26,049 bases of DNA from a virus. Of this stretch, positions 1 to 6,822 are shown in pieces. The notes under the pieces were generated by a model. It did no database searches. It was not told where the DNA came from and saw only the letters and a list, made by a program, of their open reading frames with translations. Location: positions 1 through 26,049 of the IMG/VR virus record IMGVR_UViG_3300025168_000578. One strand, given 5' to 3'. The position numbers were made by a program, and so were the translations under genes. How positions within the stretch are numbered: the stretch's first letter is position 1; each line of letters opens with the position of its first letter.

Positions 1-762
1 AAACATAACTTGATCTCGGAAAGACCCAAAATATCGTGGTACTCCTGTCGGGTTAACAAGTTTAGCTAGACCGTAGGCATCTAAAGGGCTCTGTGCCGCA
101 GGGGTACCTGTCATCATCCATAGCCAAGTATCATCTTTAATTAACTTGTTAAGGGATTTCCAACGGCGCGTCTGAACATTCTTATAGTGTGTAGCTTCAT
201 CTACAATAATAAGATCAAAACCACTAGCCGCTATATCGTCAGCTATAATCTCAACCCCGTCATAATTTATTACTACGTAGTCAGCATCGTTAGCTAAGAT
301 CTGACGGCGTTTTGCTGGGGTGCCGTAAGCAATATCGACACTACGGTGCATGGCAAAATTAAATAAGTCTGCCCTCCATGCGGAATCCATAATCGACAGG
401 GGGCATATGATTAGTACGCGTTTAATAATACCTTGTTTCAGTAAGAAGTCGGAAGCCCATATAGCACTTGCTGTCTTCCCCGTACCCTGCTCATTAAAAC
501 AAAATGATCTCTTATTCATAGTAAGAAAAGCAGACGTAGTGCGTTGATGTGCAAAAGGTTTATACTTACCAGACCAGTCATACTTACCTGTAATGGGCGC
601 GGGTACGTCTATGTTCATACCTTTTAGTGTAAGAGCTTCACTCACACCCCATTTAACCAGTACGTTGTTATCACCCATGTCTTTGCTGTTGGGTACTACA
701 GTAGTTATCTTCTGTGGATTACGTAGCTTTAGTAGCAGTGATTTGTTATCGACCACTTGCAT
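1..762 (-). CDS. SNF2/DEAD-like superfamily 2 helicase (partial, C-terminus outside window)
   Basis: The reading frame opens at an ATG at 762 and stays open to the window edge (254 codons), so only the N-terminal part is visible. An unlisted N-terminal stretch of about 75 residues precedes an SF2 helicase core. Visible motifs are a Walker A NEQGTGKT, the motif Ia-like region ICPLSIMDSAW, a Walker B/DEAH-type motif DEATHYKN and motif III TGTPAAQSPLDAYGL. This arrangement is typical of phage SNF2-type helicases, which translocate on double-stranded DNA and are usually found with replication or recombination genes. The second RecA-like domain should lie to the left of the window. The ribosome binding site AGGAG lies about 7 bases before the ATG, in the same CAGGAGAA context as several other leftward genes. 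It is the last visible gene of the leftward replication block. Confidence 0.85.
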   Translation of the reverse strand, partial: MQVVDNKSLLLKLRNPQKITTVVPNSKDMGDNNVLVKWGVSEALTLKGMNIDVPAPITGKYDWSGKYKPFAHQRTTSAFLTMNKRSFCFNEQGTGKTASAIWASDFLLKQGIIKRVLIICPLSIMDSAWRADLFNFAMHRSVDIAYGTPAKRRQILANDADYVVINYDGVEIIADDIAASGFDLIIVDEATHYKNVQTRRWKSLNKLIKDDTWLWMMTGTPAAQSPLDAYGLAKLVNPTGVPRYFGSFRDQVMF

Positions 763-791
763 TATAATTCTCCTGTTATACTCCCTACCGA

Positions 792-1085
792 TTAACTTTT
801 TTTGGTAGGTTTCTTCCCATTACGACTTCTATTTTTACTAGCACTTTCTATCCGATACCCGTCCTTGTTGGTACCTCCCTTGGATAGCATCTTTTTATGG
901 CTAATATCTTTACCTTCACGCTTGTCAGCTTTACCGTTTTTATTTTTATCGGGGCTTGTTTTGTCCACTGCCCTACGGGCGCGTTGCCTCTCCATACGGT
1001 CAGGATGTTCCCCCCGTTCTTTTTGTTTTTCATATTCTTTCTTGTATGGGCGTCTCTTACCCGCTCCGGTCTTCTTATAGGTCAT
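792..1085 (-). CDS. Small basic protein, HNH-endonuclease-like remnant
   Basis: A 97-residue protein very rich in Lys and Arg. The start at 1085 is chosen because GGGAGG lies 6 bases before this ATG and the ATG overlaps the stop of the upstream nuclease gene by one base (TAATG). An ATG 24 bases earlier has no ribosome binding site. The C-terminal half (GKDISHKKMLSKGGTN followed by RIESASKNRS) resembles the His-containing and Asn/Lys-rich segments of small phage HNH proteins, where the common form is G-K-D-V-D-H-K-x-P-L-S-K-G-G. The first acidic metal-associated residue is replaced (DISH instead of DVDH), so catalysis is uncertain. It could equally be a DNA-binding protein. The family assignment is from motif resemblance only. 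Confidence 0.6.
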   Translation of the reverse strand: MTYKKTGAGKRRPYKKEYEKQKERGEHPDRMERQRARRAVDKTSPDKNKNGKADKREGKDISHKKMLSKGGTNKDGYRIESASKNRSRNGKKPTKKS

Positions 1086-1750
1086 TAGTTCCTCCCGTTG
1101 TGAGCGCATTCAAGAACCGCGCAGTGTCTATGACATAACCCACTAGGACGCGGGTTCCATGTATTTGTTTCTAGTGCTTTCTCCATTGTAGCATAGTCTG
1201 CTAACCATTTGTTCCATAATATAGGGGCAATCGACACATCATAGCTATCTTTTACTAATGTTTTGGCAACTACGAATAGTAATCCCCCCTTAACAACTTT
1301 TATTTTAGGGAAGTGTTTGAATGTAGCGAGCGCCATTAACTCTAACTGTCCCTTGTCAGCGTATCGTGCAGACTTGCCGGTCTTATAGTCAACCACCCAT
1401 GCAGTGGTACCGTCTATAATAATAAGGTCTGCAATACCACGGAACCAAACATCACTATCAAAGAAACCACAGGGGTCTAAGTTTTCAGTAAGTCCTAACT
1501 TGTACTCACATAACTTCTCCCCTGATCTAGACTTAAGGTTCTCTAATGCTTTGGATGCAAAGGCAAACTTATTAGGTAGGGGAACGTCATCACGAACGTA
1601 CTCTTCAGCGGCAGTATGGAACAACGTCCCATAAAGCATCGCCTCTGTCTCTTTATCCTTATACTCTTTGGCAATCTTCATATGGTAGAACTGTTTAGGA
1701 CATTGCTCAAAGGCTTTAATTTTACTAAAGGACCACGGTTTAATACTCAT
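1085..1750 (-). CDS. PD-(D/E)XK nuclease, Cas4/RecB-like with probable Fe-S cluster
   Basis: A 221-residue single-domain nuclease of the PDDEXK_1/Cas4/AddB type. The N-terminus SFSKIKAFEQCPKQFYH is the usual opening of this family and supplies Cys17. GTLFH carries His45, GIADLI carries Asp108, and VVDYKTGK carries Asp121 and Lys123, followed by Gln135 of the QxxxY-like motif. Cys206, Cys210 and Cys215 near the C-terminus, with Cys17, form the set that binds a 4Fe-4S cluster in Cas4 and AddB. Such phage proteins are 5'-3' single-strand exonucleases or end-processing nucleases. The gene overlaps the upstream HTH-like gene by ATGA and has AGGAAA before its start. Its neighbours (helicase, polymerase, VRR-NUC) fit a replication or recombination role. 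There is no CRISPR array nearby. Confidence 0.85.
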   Translation of the reverse strand: MSIKPWSFSKIKAFEQCPKQFYHMKIAKEYKDKETEAMLYGTLFHTAAEEYVRDDVPLPNKFAFASKALENLKSRSGEKLCEYKLGLTENLDPCGFFDSDVWFRGIADLIIIDGTTAWVVDYKTGKSARYADKGQLELMALATFKHFPKIKVVKGGLLFVVAKTLVKDSYDVSIAPILWNKWLADYATMEKALETNTWNPRPSGLCHRHCAVLECAHNGRN

Positions 1751-2016
1751 TTTGTTTCCTGTAGTGGCTTTTCGTACATTATGCCAAATAGGAGTTCTTT
1801 AAGTAAATCCTCTTGAAGCAATCTTCTCCCTTTCGGTTTCTCACCAACTATTTCATATATCCGTGAGGGGTGTAAATTATACTTACACGCTAAAGAAAGA
1901 ACACATTTCCGTCTACTAGCCCTATCCACAATCTCCGCTTCGTACCAAAACTCCCGCCTTATACTCTCGTTCCTATTCGGGTGACGTTCACGAAACTCCC
2001 GCCTTACATCTGTCAT
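1747..2016 (-). CDS. Small helix-turn-helix-like protein of unknown function
   Basis: An 89-residue charged protein. Residues about 37-58 (CVLSLACKYNLHPSRIYEIVG) read like a helix-turn-helix of the transposase/terminase-small-subunit type: a helix with Ala-Cys-Lys-Tyr, a turn at Asn-Leu-His-Pro and a recognition-like helix. No other domain is recognisable. The gene lies between the polymerase and the Cas4-like nuclease, with ATGA overlaps at both ends and a strong ribosome binding site (GGAGG, 6 bases before the ATG). A DNA-binding accessory role in replication, or a regulator, is an inference from the motif and position. Confidence 0.65.
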   Translation of the reverse strand: MTDVRREFRERHPNRNESIRREFWYEAEIVDRASRRKCVLSLACKYNLHPSRIYEIVGEKPKGRRLLQEDLLKELLFGIMYEKPLQETK

Positions 2017-3839
2017 TCACATCCTCCGTAAGATTTTCCAACTCCAGACTCACAGTTAATAGGTAAACCAGCCGCCCATTCGGGAGTCTCTCGCATACAC
2101 ATCTCAACATAAGCCTGTGCTTCAGCAACATCTGAGTCAGGTACACAACACATAATAGAGTCATGTACTGTTAAAACAACACGATATCTTTTAGCAACCT
2201 CTAACATCTGATCCCCGATTATGCACCGTGCTATAGCTTGGCATACATTCTCGACAACCTTACCCCCATATATTCTGGTGCGTCCCCTACGGGTTTTATA
2301 ACTATACTCAAAACCTTTGTCGGTCTGTTCCGCACGTAATTCATCGTATCTAAGTAACAACCCTGATGGGGTTACTAGCGCTGAGTCTTCAGCATTAACT
2401 TTTATAAACCGCTCCGTGCCAAAAGAAACAGCATCGCCACGCGATAGGTTTACGATCATGTTCTGAGCGTCACGCCATAACCTGTTTATCTGGTGATTTG
2501 CATCTCTGTATATATTAATTACTCGACGTGCTTCGTCGAGTTCCATCTCCGTACCAAAAGATTTTAATTGTTCCTTAAATCTTACAGCCCCCATGCCATA
2601 CCCAGCGCCAAGTATAGTGACCTTACCAACGAACCGTTGTTGTGCTGTAACATCTTTCTCTGCGCAGTCATATATACGAGATGCCATCTTCTTATATACA
2701 TCTTCACCATTAGCGAATGCAGTGACTAAATCCTCTTGATCTGCAAGCCATGCCAATACTCTAGCCTCGATTTGTGAGGAGTCGGCCTCTATCAAAGAGT
2801 ATCCTTCTGGTGCTACGATACTACACTTTAACACCTTACCATTAGGGCCGCGAGATGGTAGGTTTTGTAGGTTGATCTTATCGTCACCACCCCACCTACC
2901 TGTATGCGCGGCGTAATATCTAACTGGTACTGGGAGTAACCCCCGCTTAGAAATGTCTATGAACCTTTGGGTACGCGTCTCTTCTAGCGTACTCTTGACA
3001 CCTAACCGTGCAGATACAGCGGCCTGTACACGTACATCATCATGCTCCGCTAACGCCTTAAACTCTTCATCAGATTTAGCAAATGCAAATGTTTCTTTAC
3101 CTGTACGTAAACTAACCTTAGTAGGTGGTATGATAGCTAAAGATTTTAATACCTCTGCGAACTTAGGATTACTCATTAAGTCTTCACGACTTACACCAGA
3201 AGATATTAACAGGTCATCCTTTGCTACCTTGATATCCTCTAGGTGTTGTTCAAGTAACCCAAGGTCTAGATCAAGTATCGGGTCAACAAACATACGCAGG
3301 GTAAGGTCTATCAGCTTAAGTTCTTTACGTGGGAACCCACGTGTTAACACTTTAAATAGCTCATACGTTAGATCAACATCGTTGATACAATAATCTCCGT
3401 ACCTAGCTAGTTCTTCGGCAGTGAAATCTTCTCTACGTTTGCCGAGTGCTTGAATGACCTCTGTGCCTTTAGCTCCAAGATCATATCGCTCGACCAATGC
3501 TTTGAGACTTCCACCAGCTTCCACCCCGTGTACAGCACGGGCGATACAAAGAGTATCGGCATAAGCCCTAGGAAAAATATTATAGCGCCAAGAAGCAATA
3601 GCGCCATCAAACATAGTATTGTGAGCGAGTAGCATAGCCTCTTTCCAGTTGAATGTTTGTAGATAGGTCTTGATTTCTTCATGTGTGCCACTAGCCCACT
3701 CCGTATCCCTGTTGTTTACTTTGACGCTAACTCCAATTACTTGGAACTTAGGATCACGTATGTACTCTTCTGTTGTTAATTTAGATAGCGAATATTCTTT
3801 GTCGTAGTAAGTTTCAAAGTCTATTGTTATCAAATCCAT
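2013..3839 (-). CDS. polA: DNA polymerase I family A with 3'-5' exonuclease domain
   Basis: Phage replicative polymerase of about 608 residues. Counting from a GTG one codon upstream, exonuclease motif I is DFETYY (Asp8, Glu10), motif II is AHNTMFD (Asp79) and motif III is YCINDVD (Tyr151, Asp155). Polymerase motif A is EADSSQIEAR (Asp354), motif B is RFVGKVTILGAGYG (Arg403, Lys407, Tyr415) and motif C is VHDS (His560, Asp561). No 5'-3' exonuclease domain is present, as in T7-type enzymes. The residue equivalent to E. coli Phe762 (Lys of motif B plus four) is Leu411. The ATG at 3839 is preferred over the GTG at 3842: AGG lies 6 bases before it and it overlaps the upstream stop by one base (TGATG). 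It lies in a tightly coupled replication operon. Confidence 0.96.
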   Translation of the reverse strand: MDLITIDFETYYDKEYSLSKLTTEEYIRDPKFQVIGVSVKVNNRDTEWASGTHEEIKTYLQTFNWKEAMLLAHNTMFDGAIASWRYNIFPRAYADTLCIARAVHGVEAGGSLKALVERYDLGAKGTEVIQALGKRREDFTAEELARYGDYCINDVDLTYELFKVLTRGFPRKELKLIDLTLRMFVDPILDLDLGLLEQHLEDIKVAKDDLLISSGVSREDLMSNPKFAEVLKSLAIIPPTKVSLRTGKETFAFAKSDEEFKALAEHDDVRVQAAVSARLGVKSTLEETRTQRFIDISKRGLLPVPVRYYAAHTGRWGGDDKINLQNLPSRGPNGKVLKCSIVAPEGYSLIEADSSQIEARVLAWLADQEDLVTAFANGEDVYKKMASRIYDCAEKDVTAQQRFVGKVTILGAGYGMGAVRFKEQLKSFGTEMELDEARRVINIYRDANHQINRLWRDAQNMIVNLSRGDAVSFGTERFIKVNAEDSALVTPSGLLLRYDELRAEQTDKGFEYSYKTRRGRTRIYGGKVVENVCQAIARCIIGDQMLEVAKRYRVVLTVHDSIMCCVPDSDVAEAQAYVEMCMRETPEWAAGLPINCESGVGKSYGGCE

Positions 3840-4321
3840 CACAAACCTACCCCCCTGTCATCCTTTCCTGTCTTGCGTTCTTCATACGCTATTAAAAACA
3901 TAAGACAGCAAGCGGCGTGATGAAGATGACTTGCGCCTGTCTCCCTATCCGTGTCCTCACCTCTCCACCATGCCCACATATGGCGCATCAACGCACCGAA
4001 AGGACGGCTCCAATTCATACCTCTCTCCCAATTACGTGCGCCATACTTCTTAGCACCAAACTGTAATATCCCTACAGTTGCGGCTAAAAACTCAGGTGCA
4101 AGTAATTCATACGGTAACTTGTTCTGGTCAAACTTTAAACCAACACGTTTTGGGTCGTTAGGCATATCATGCCCACACCCTAAACATGAGAAAGAGGACC
4201 ATCCATTGTCCGCTAAAGTGTGTTTGTAGTTACACTCAGTGCATATAACTATGAGGTTTTCTTTGTCAAACTCAAACCTCTCTAATGGGGGGTCAAAAGG
4301 TAACTCTAACTGTTCACTCAT
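3839..4321 (-). CDS. dATP/dGTP diphosphohydrolase-like protein (DUF5664 type) with N-terminal zinc ribbon
   Basis: A 160-residue protein. The C-terminal two thirds carries the sequence signature I associate with the DUF5664 family (described as dATP/dGTP diphosphohydrolase N-terminal domain): FGAKKYGARNWERGM, RHMWAWWRGEDTDRETG and HLHHAACCLMFLIAYEE. These supply the Glu, Asp and His positions expected of a MazG/HD-like all-alpha nucleotide hydrolase. The N-terminal part has Cys27-x2-Cys30 and Cys46-x2-Cys49, a zinc-ribbon arrangement. The likely role is adjusting the purine dNTP pool during phage replication, consistent with its position directly upstream of the DNA polymerase, which it overlaps by one base. 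The ribosome binding site AGGAGA lies 6 bases before the start. Substrate is not deducible from the sequence. Confidence 0.7.
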   Translation of the reverse strand: MSEQLELPFDPPLERFEFDKENLIVICTECNYKHTLADNGWSSFSCLGCGHDMPNDPKRVGLKFDQNKLPYELLAPEFLAATVGILQFGAKKYGARNWERGMNWSRPFGALMRHMWAWWRGEDTDRETGASHLHHAACCLMFLIAYEERKTGKDDRGVGL

Positions 4322-4461
4322 CTGTCTCTCCTAAACCAATCTATAATCTTGTTGATCCAACTATTACTAATACTGAAAATAGAAATTTCTGATACGTCGT
4401 CTACATACTCGATAGAACCGTCATCGTAGCGGTACACAATTGACGTTAGTTTTTTAGTCAT
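4318..4461 (-). CDS. Small hypothetical protein (47 aa)
   Basis: A short ORF starting MTKKLTSIVYRYDDGS and ending IIDWFRRDR. Its stop overlaps the start of the diphosphohydrolase-like gene (ATGA), and its own ATG overlaps the stop of the upstream ORF in the same way, so it fits a chain of translationally coupled leftward genes. A weak GGA lies about 9 bases before the start. The sequence is acidic in the middle and ends basic. No family is recognised. Confidence 0.6.
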   Translation of the reverse strand: MTKKLTSIVYRYDDGSIEYVDDVSEISIFSISNSWINKIIDWFRRDR

Positions 4462-4634
4462 TCGTCTTTATCCATCAACGAACCGTCAATTATGTTGCGG
4501 CTGGCGGCTATGCGTCTTTCCATTGCTGGCAACGATGTTTTGCGACGAGGTGGAATGTCCGGAGTTTTCCTACCAAAATACTTGTTGGTCATCGGGTTAC
4601 ACTTAAAGATTTTGCTGATCCATTGTTTTAACAT
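4458..4634 (-). CDS. Small basic hypothetical protein (58 aa)
   Basis: A short ORF beginning MLKQWISKIFKCNPMTNKYFG, with a basic, Pro-rich middle (TPDIPPRRKTSLPAMERR) and an acidic tail. AAGGA lies 7 bases before the ATG, and the stop overlaps the next start (ATGA). Coupling at both ends and the good ribosome binding site support expression. Function is unknown. Confidence 0.6.
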   Translation of the reverse strand: MLKQWISKIFKCNPMTNKYFGRKTPDIPPRRKTSLPAMERRIAASRNIIDGSLMDKDE

Positions 4635-4644
4635 TATGTTTTCC

Positions 4645-4965
4645 TTATATGGTTTTAAATTTAACGTCCCTGAATTGCTGCCCGTTTAGTAAACGCGTCC
4701 AAACAACTTCTGGCGAACGTCGAGCTTCAAACTTTGCCATCTGTTCTTCTTTGATTGCTTTTAGCTGTGCTTTCTCTTCTCTACTGTAAAGACCTTTTCT
4801 TTCTTTGGCCCGCTTCCGCTCTTTTTGTTCTTCTGACCGCAATTGTTTCGGACGTATGGGGTTATCCGCTAAGAACTCCCTGCACCACTTCCTTTCTTGT
4901 GGTGTTGACTCAACCTCTAAAGACAATATCTCTAACGCTTCCCTTCGCAGTTTCTCAACAGTCAT
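4645..4965 (-). CDS. Charged hypothetical protein, probably helical
   Basis: A 106-residue protein rich in Lys, Arg and Glu. Residues about 45-80 (LRSEEQKERKRAKERKGLY and the following KAQLKAIKEEQMAKF) would form a long charged helix or coiled coil. The C-terminus ends in a short hydrophobic and basic stretch. GGAG lies 7 bases before the ATG, and the ATG overlaps the stop of the upstream 50-residue ORF (ATGA). No family is recognised. A nucleic-acid-binding accessory role would fit the composition and position but is only an inference. Confidence 0.65.
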   Translation of the reverse strand: MTVEKLRREALEILSLEVESTPQERKWCREFLADNPIRPKQLRSEEQKERKRAKERKGLYSREEKAQLKAIKEEQMAKFEARRSPEVVWTRLLNGQQFRDVKFKTI

Positions 4966-5114
4966 ATTACTACTCCATCTAATAGTTCCATAGCTTTTGT
5001 GTATGTTAGTTGTCCGTGAAAGACCAACCAGTTTACCGCGTCAAAGTATTCTATCTCCCCACCTTTAACGCGTGCCATAAGAACTTCTGGGTAAGTTAAT
5101 ACTGATTTAACCAT
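4962..5114 (-). CDS. Small hypothetical protein (50 aa)
   Basis: A short ORF beginning MVKSVLTYPEVLMARVKGG, with a GGGAG ribosome binding site about 6 bases before the ATG. Its stop overlaps the start of the next gene (ATGA) and its start overlaps the end of the upstream Cys-containing gene by 8 bases. It looks like a small folded domain with alternating hydrophobic residues (FDAVNWLVFHGQLTY). No family is recognised. Confidence 0.6.
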   Translation of the reverse strand: MVKSVLTYPEVLMARVKGGEIEYFDAVNWLVFHGQLTYTKAMELLDGVVI

Positions 5115-5301
5115 AAGACTCTCCCTCTTGGTTTGCAGTAAACACTTCTAGTGCGGGACAAAAAGTAGGGTTCGGTGGACCACCATTTAGCAACCTACAC
5201 CCATCATCTTCCCAGTTCCATTCACACCCCACACAGTTCTCATCTCCATTATCAAAGAAGTCACCGATCATCTCCCATGTCGGATCTATTTCACGTGCCA
5301 T
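5107..5301 (-). CDS. Small acidic cysteine-containing protein, possible zinc binder
   Basis: A 64-residue acidic protein with Cys23-x2-Cys26, Cys35 and Cys48, spaced as a possible single zinc site. It is rich in Trp, Asp and Glu. GGGAG lies 7 bases before the ATG. It overlaps the end of the VRR-NUC gene by 11 bases and the start of the next ORF by 8, so it belongs to the coupled leftward cluster. Function is unknown. Metal binding is inferred from the cysteine spacing alone. Confidence 0.65.
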   Translation of the reverse strand: MAREIDPTWEMIGDFFDNGDENCVGCEWNWEDDGCRLLNGGPPNPTFCPALEVFTANQEGESYG

Positions 5302-5590
5302 TAGTTTTCTCCCTAATAAGTTTGTCTACATCGCGTGCATTGTCTTCGTTGACCACCATCTGGATGCCTCCAGCGTTACCTATCTCCTCAAGGTTTCGCT
5401 CTTGTAATGGGGTCGGTTTGTTTTTCCCAGCTTTACACTCAAGACCAAAGAACATTCCATCGAAACATCCTACAATATCAGGTACGCCACTACGTCCATA
5501 GCCACCTGTAGCTGGAAAGAAATAGTAGGCTCCCATTTCTTTTAGTTGTTTGGTTACAACACGTTTTACTTTAGCTTCGGGGGTCATCAT
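5291..5590 (-). CDS. VRR-NUC domain nuclease
   Basis: A 99-residue stand-alone VRR-NUC domain, a compact PD-(D/E)XK nuclease form common in phages. Visible catalytic residues are Asp38 in GRSGVPDIVG and Glu51-x-Lys53 in FFGLECKAGKNKPTPLQ, followed by Gln63. The hydrophobic strand near the C-terminus (GGIQMVVNEDNARDV) is also typical. Members of the family act on branched or structured DNA, so a role in resolving replication or packaging intermediates is likely. Two adjacent ATGs (5590 and 5587) are possible; GGGAG is better spaced for the second. A 19-bp palindrome lies 41 bases upstream of the start. Confidence 0.85.
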   Translation of the reverse strand: MMTPEAKVKRVVTKQLKEMGAYYFFPATGGYGRSGVPDIVGCFDGMFFGLECKAGKNKPTPLQERNLEEIGNAGGIQMVVNEDNARDVDKLIREKTNGT

Positions 5591-5630
5591 TTTCTCCCTT
5601 AAAGTTTTTTCCGATACCAGTTCTCCGACA

Positions 5631-5649
5631 TGTTAGTGCGGCACTAACA
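5631..5649. repeat. 19-bp palindrome, copy 1
   Basis: TGTTAGTG-CGG-CACTAACA, a perfect inverted repeat with 8-bp arms. It starts 3 bases beyond the stop of the 86-residue gene (minus strand) and lies 41 bases upstream of the VRR-NUC gene. No T-run follows on either strand. Confidence 0.85.
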
Positions 5650-5652
5650 CGT

Positions 5653-5913
5653 TCACTGGTACAGCCAGTATGTATCTTTATCAATTCTCCTACCAACACC
5701 AGAAACTTCTTTGGTTGGGGGTTCACTACTTGTCATTGACAAAATAGCTAGCCCTTCCTGTATCCAACTTGGTAACTCGTCAACACTATCATATGTTGTC
5801 GCATCTTGCTCGTCAAGTGATTCCATAGCAAGACATAACACACTGACTTGTTTTGTTGTGTTGCTTATACTTACTCGATAAAGAGTATCGTTTTGTTCAG
5901 TCTGTGTATACAA
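5653..5913 (-). CDS. Hypothetical protein (86 aa), TTG start
   Basis: An acidic 86-residue protein with no recognised domain. The frame starts at a TTG (5913), with GAGG about 7 bases upstream, and overlaps the end of the preceding 307-residue gene by 17 bases. The next in-frame ATG would remove about a third of the protein. Its stop codon is followed after 3 bases by a copy of the 19-bp palindrome, the same arrangement as at the ends of the MoxR-like and DUF3150-like genes. Function is unknown. Confidence 0.55.
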   Translation of the reverse strand: MYTQTEQNDTLYRVSISNTTKQVSVLCLAMESLDEQDATTYDSVDELPSWIQEGLAILSMTSSEPPTKEVSGVGRRIDKDTYWLYQ

Positions 5914-6820
5914 AGAAGCACCTCTCTGTTATCCGCGCCCCAACTCGGTCAACGAAATTACCTGCGTTGAACATTGTCAATGGAGCTAAACGGCTACTCA
6001 ACTCATCGGGTAGTGAGTCAACATCACGCACCTGTACATCTGCCAAACTCCATATGTCTGACCCATACTTATCGACTTCTGACAGCCTAGCTATACTACA
6101 TGTCTCCTCTCCCATGTGTATAAAGGCGGCACCCCCCTGTCGCTCCGCAACATCTTCAGCTAACACTTTCCTAGCTTTAGAGAAATTCTCCATTAGTTTG
6201 GTTACCTCTGGATTTGTAAACGTATGGCCTTGTTCGTATAAACTTTCTAACTCAACCACAACGACATCAGTTTTACTCACCGATTGCTGTGCGTCTATTA
6301 CTATATCCCTTAAATCCTTCGCGCCCTTGAACCAAAGGTTACGTATTCGTTGACCGCGCCCTTGCACGTCATCAGTCATGTGACCCCATAAAAAATTAGC
6401 TGTTTCTGTTGTAGACCACGGACGTAGATACCGGCACGCCGCCTTAACTGCTGTATGTAAATTCTTTGTGAGTACCATATGATGTTGGTCATCATAATCG
6501 TTGTATCTTTTATTCTTAATAGAACGCGACCCAACCATATAAACTTCAGCTTCAGTCGTTTTGTTGTGCATCCCATACGAAATCCTACCGACAGCAAGAG
6601 GGCAATCATCGTAGTACACAAAAACATGTCTAAGTGGTGTGTGTGCGTCCTTCTCCCTTCCTATCTTACACCCACGTAATGCTTTCTTAACTTCGACAAT
6701 AAACTCACGGCTGTCGGCGTGTAGCATCTGCATTGCTTCTGAATTGTCGGTGTAGGTTTCATCCCACGGAACCTCAACCAAGTCTTCTACTAAAGCTGTT
6801 GTAAATCCATTGTATCTCAT
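5897..6820 (-). CDS. Conserved-looking hypothetical protein of the MoxR/VWA module (307 aa)
   Basis: A soluble 307-residue protein without a recognised domain, signal peptide or membrane segment. It looks mixed alpha/beta: residues about 65-95 alternate in strand-like fashion (HVFVYYDDCPLAVGRISYG) and the middle is helical and charged. AGGAG lies 7 bases before the ATG, and its start is 2 bases beyond the stop of the 302-residue gene, so the two are almost certainly co-translated. It is the fourth gene of the run DUF3150-like, MoxR, VWA, unknown, unknown. A role as substrate, adaptor or effector of the ATPase/VWA pair is an inference from position only. Confidence 0.75.
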   Translation of the reverse strand: MRYNGFTTALVEDLVEVPWDETYTDNSEAMQMLHADSREFIVEVKKALRGCKIGREKDAHTPLRHVFVYYDDCPLAVGRISYGMHNKTTEAEVYMVGSRSIKNKRYNDYDDQHHMVLTKNLHTAVKAACRYLRPWSTTETANFLWGHMTDDVQGRGQRIRNLWFKGAKDLRDIVIDAQQSVSKTDVVVVELESLYEQGHTFTNPEVTKLMENFSKARKVLAEDVAERQGGAAFIHMGEETCSIARLSEVDKYGSDIWSLADVQVRDVDSLPDELSSRLAPLTMFNAGNFVDRVGARITERCFFVYTD

Positions 6821-6822
6821 AT

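Noticed and set aside
802-1138. Several hydrophobic plus-strand ORFs opposite the basic HNH-like gene
   Set aside because: These arise from the reverse complement of a Lys/Arg-rich gene (Leu/Phe-rich by default), with no ribosome binding sites.
2953-3393. 146-residue plus-strand ORF opposite the polymerase
   Set aside because: It lies fully antisense to conserved polymerase coding sequence, has no good ribosome binding site and its product has no recognisable features.
3407-3691. 94-residue minus-strand ORF with hydrophobic segment
   Set aside because: It overlaps the exonuclease part of the polymerase gene on the same strand in another frame; the polymerase motifs prove the other frame.
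3839-4321. Claim of a 2-aminoadenine (Z) genome
   Set aside because: Only a hydrolase-like gene and a Pol A are visible. PurZ, the defining enzyme, is not in the window, so this is kept only as a question.
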